This document shows, piece after piece, positions 63,968 through 64,000 of a stretch of 64,000 nt of DNA (position 1 is the stretch's first letter; every line of letters starts with the position of its first letter). A model generated the notes under the pieces. It did no database searches. It worked only from the letters and a program-made list of their open reading frames with translations, and had not been told where the DNA came from. This DNA comes from Flavobacterium sp. YJ01 (GTDB lineage Bacteria; Bacteroidota; Bacteroidia; Flavobacteriales; Flavobacteriaceae): NCBI RefSeq assembly GCF_029320955.1, contig NZ_CP119757.1, positions 1,922,001 through 1,986,000 of the forward strand, written 5' to 3'. Position numbers and translations under genes: made by a program.

Positions 63968-64000
63968 ATCTGCCTCTTTTAATTCTTTAAACTGGTACAT

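Overview
The window is AT-rich bacterial DNA that almost certainly comes from a Flavobacterium species (Bacteroidota, gliding, F. johnsoniae-like). The evidence is a complete gldK-gldL-gldM-gldN-gldO cluster for type IX secretion and gliding, typical flavobacterial neighbours (DUF4494, DUF983, a degenerate arginase-fold protein, an LptE-SecG-GroES row), and promoters of the Bacteroidota form (TTG about 20 bases before TAnnTTTG). Two tRNA genes are present, tRNA-Glu(TTC) and an initiator tRNA-fMet(CAT). No rRNA, CRISPR array or intact insertion sequence is visible.

Layout. 1-8.9 kb is an accessory defence island: the 3' end of a type I restriction subunit HsdR, an EEP-fold nuclease, an Mrr-type endonuclease, a long palindrome followed by a RadC-like JAB protein, and a tight four-gene operon that looks like an ABC three-component (ABC-3C, Lamassu-like) conflict system. 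A decayed gene and a lone secreted protein follow. A direct repeat of about 42 bp (ATAATAATC, then GGTTAGATAATT, then TGCnTC) occurs at 3431, 7666 and 8853. It brackets the ABC-3C operon and then the secreted protein, so these look like cassettes. 9-35 kb is mostly ordinary chromosome: a secreted nucleoside-hydrolase-like protein behind a perfect 14-bp operator palindrome, an M13 peptidase, a membrane AraC regulator, a frameshifted helical protein, a PQQ-propeller protein, the radical SAM/DUF4130 DNA-repair pair, a GH130 phosphorylase, a GT39 glycosyltransferase, and an accessory patch after tRNA-fMet (27.0-29.4 kb) in which one small gene lies between two copies of a repeat of about 97 bp. 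35-50 kb is the core: ABC-F ATPase, DUF983, FAD oxidoreductase, gldKLMNO, arginase-like protein, topA and miaB. 50.8-62 kb is core genes (sigma-54 activator, lptE, repeat protein, secG, groES, groEL, ENPP-type phosphodiesterase, SDR, AraC regulator, SulP transporter) separated by a remarkable series of intergenic palindromes.

How it fits together. The gld genes encode the outer-membrane ring (GldK, GldN, GldO) and inner-membrane motor (GldL, GldM) that export proteins and drive gliding; topA and the arginase-like gene precede them on the same strand. The sigma-54-type activator, LptE, the repeat protein and SecG form an envelope-biogenesis row. groES and groEL are separated by an element that carries a four-helix-bundle (23S rRNA IVS-type) protein. 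A second element after miaB, with inverted-repeat ends, carries a GxxExxY protein. Several other intergenic spaces hold similar nested palindromes with no gene inside.

Most worth a second look: the ABC-3C-like operon with no recognisable toxin domain and its flanking direct repeats; the palindromic elements that carry small genes; the three-copy repeat tied to the tRNA-fMet 3' side; the metal-ligand-poor arginase homologue; and the palindrome before the JAB gene. All functional names rest on reading motifs and remembered family features; no database search was run.
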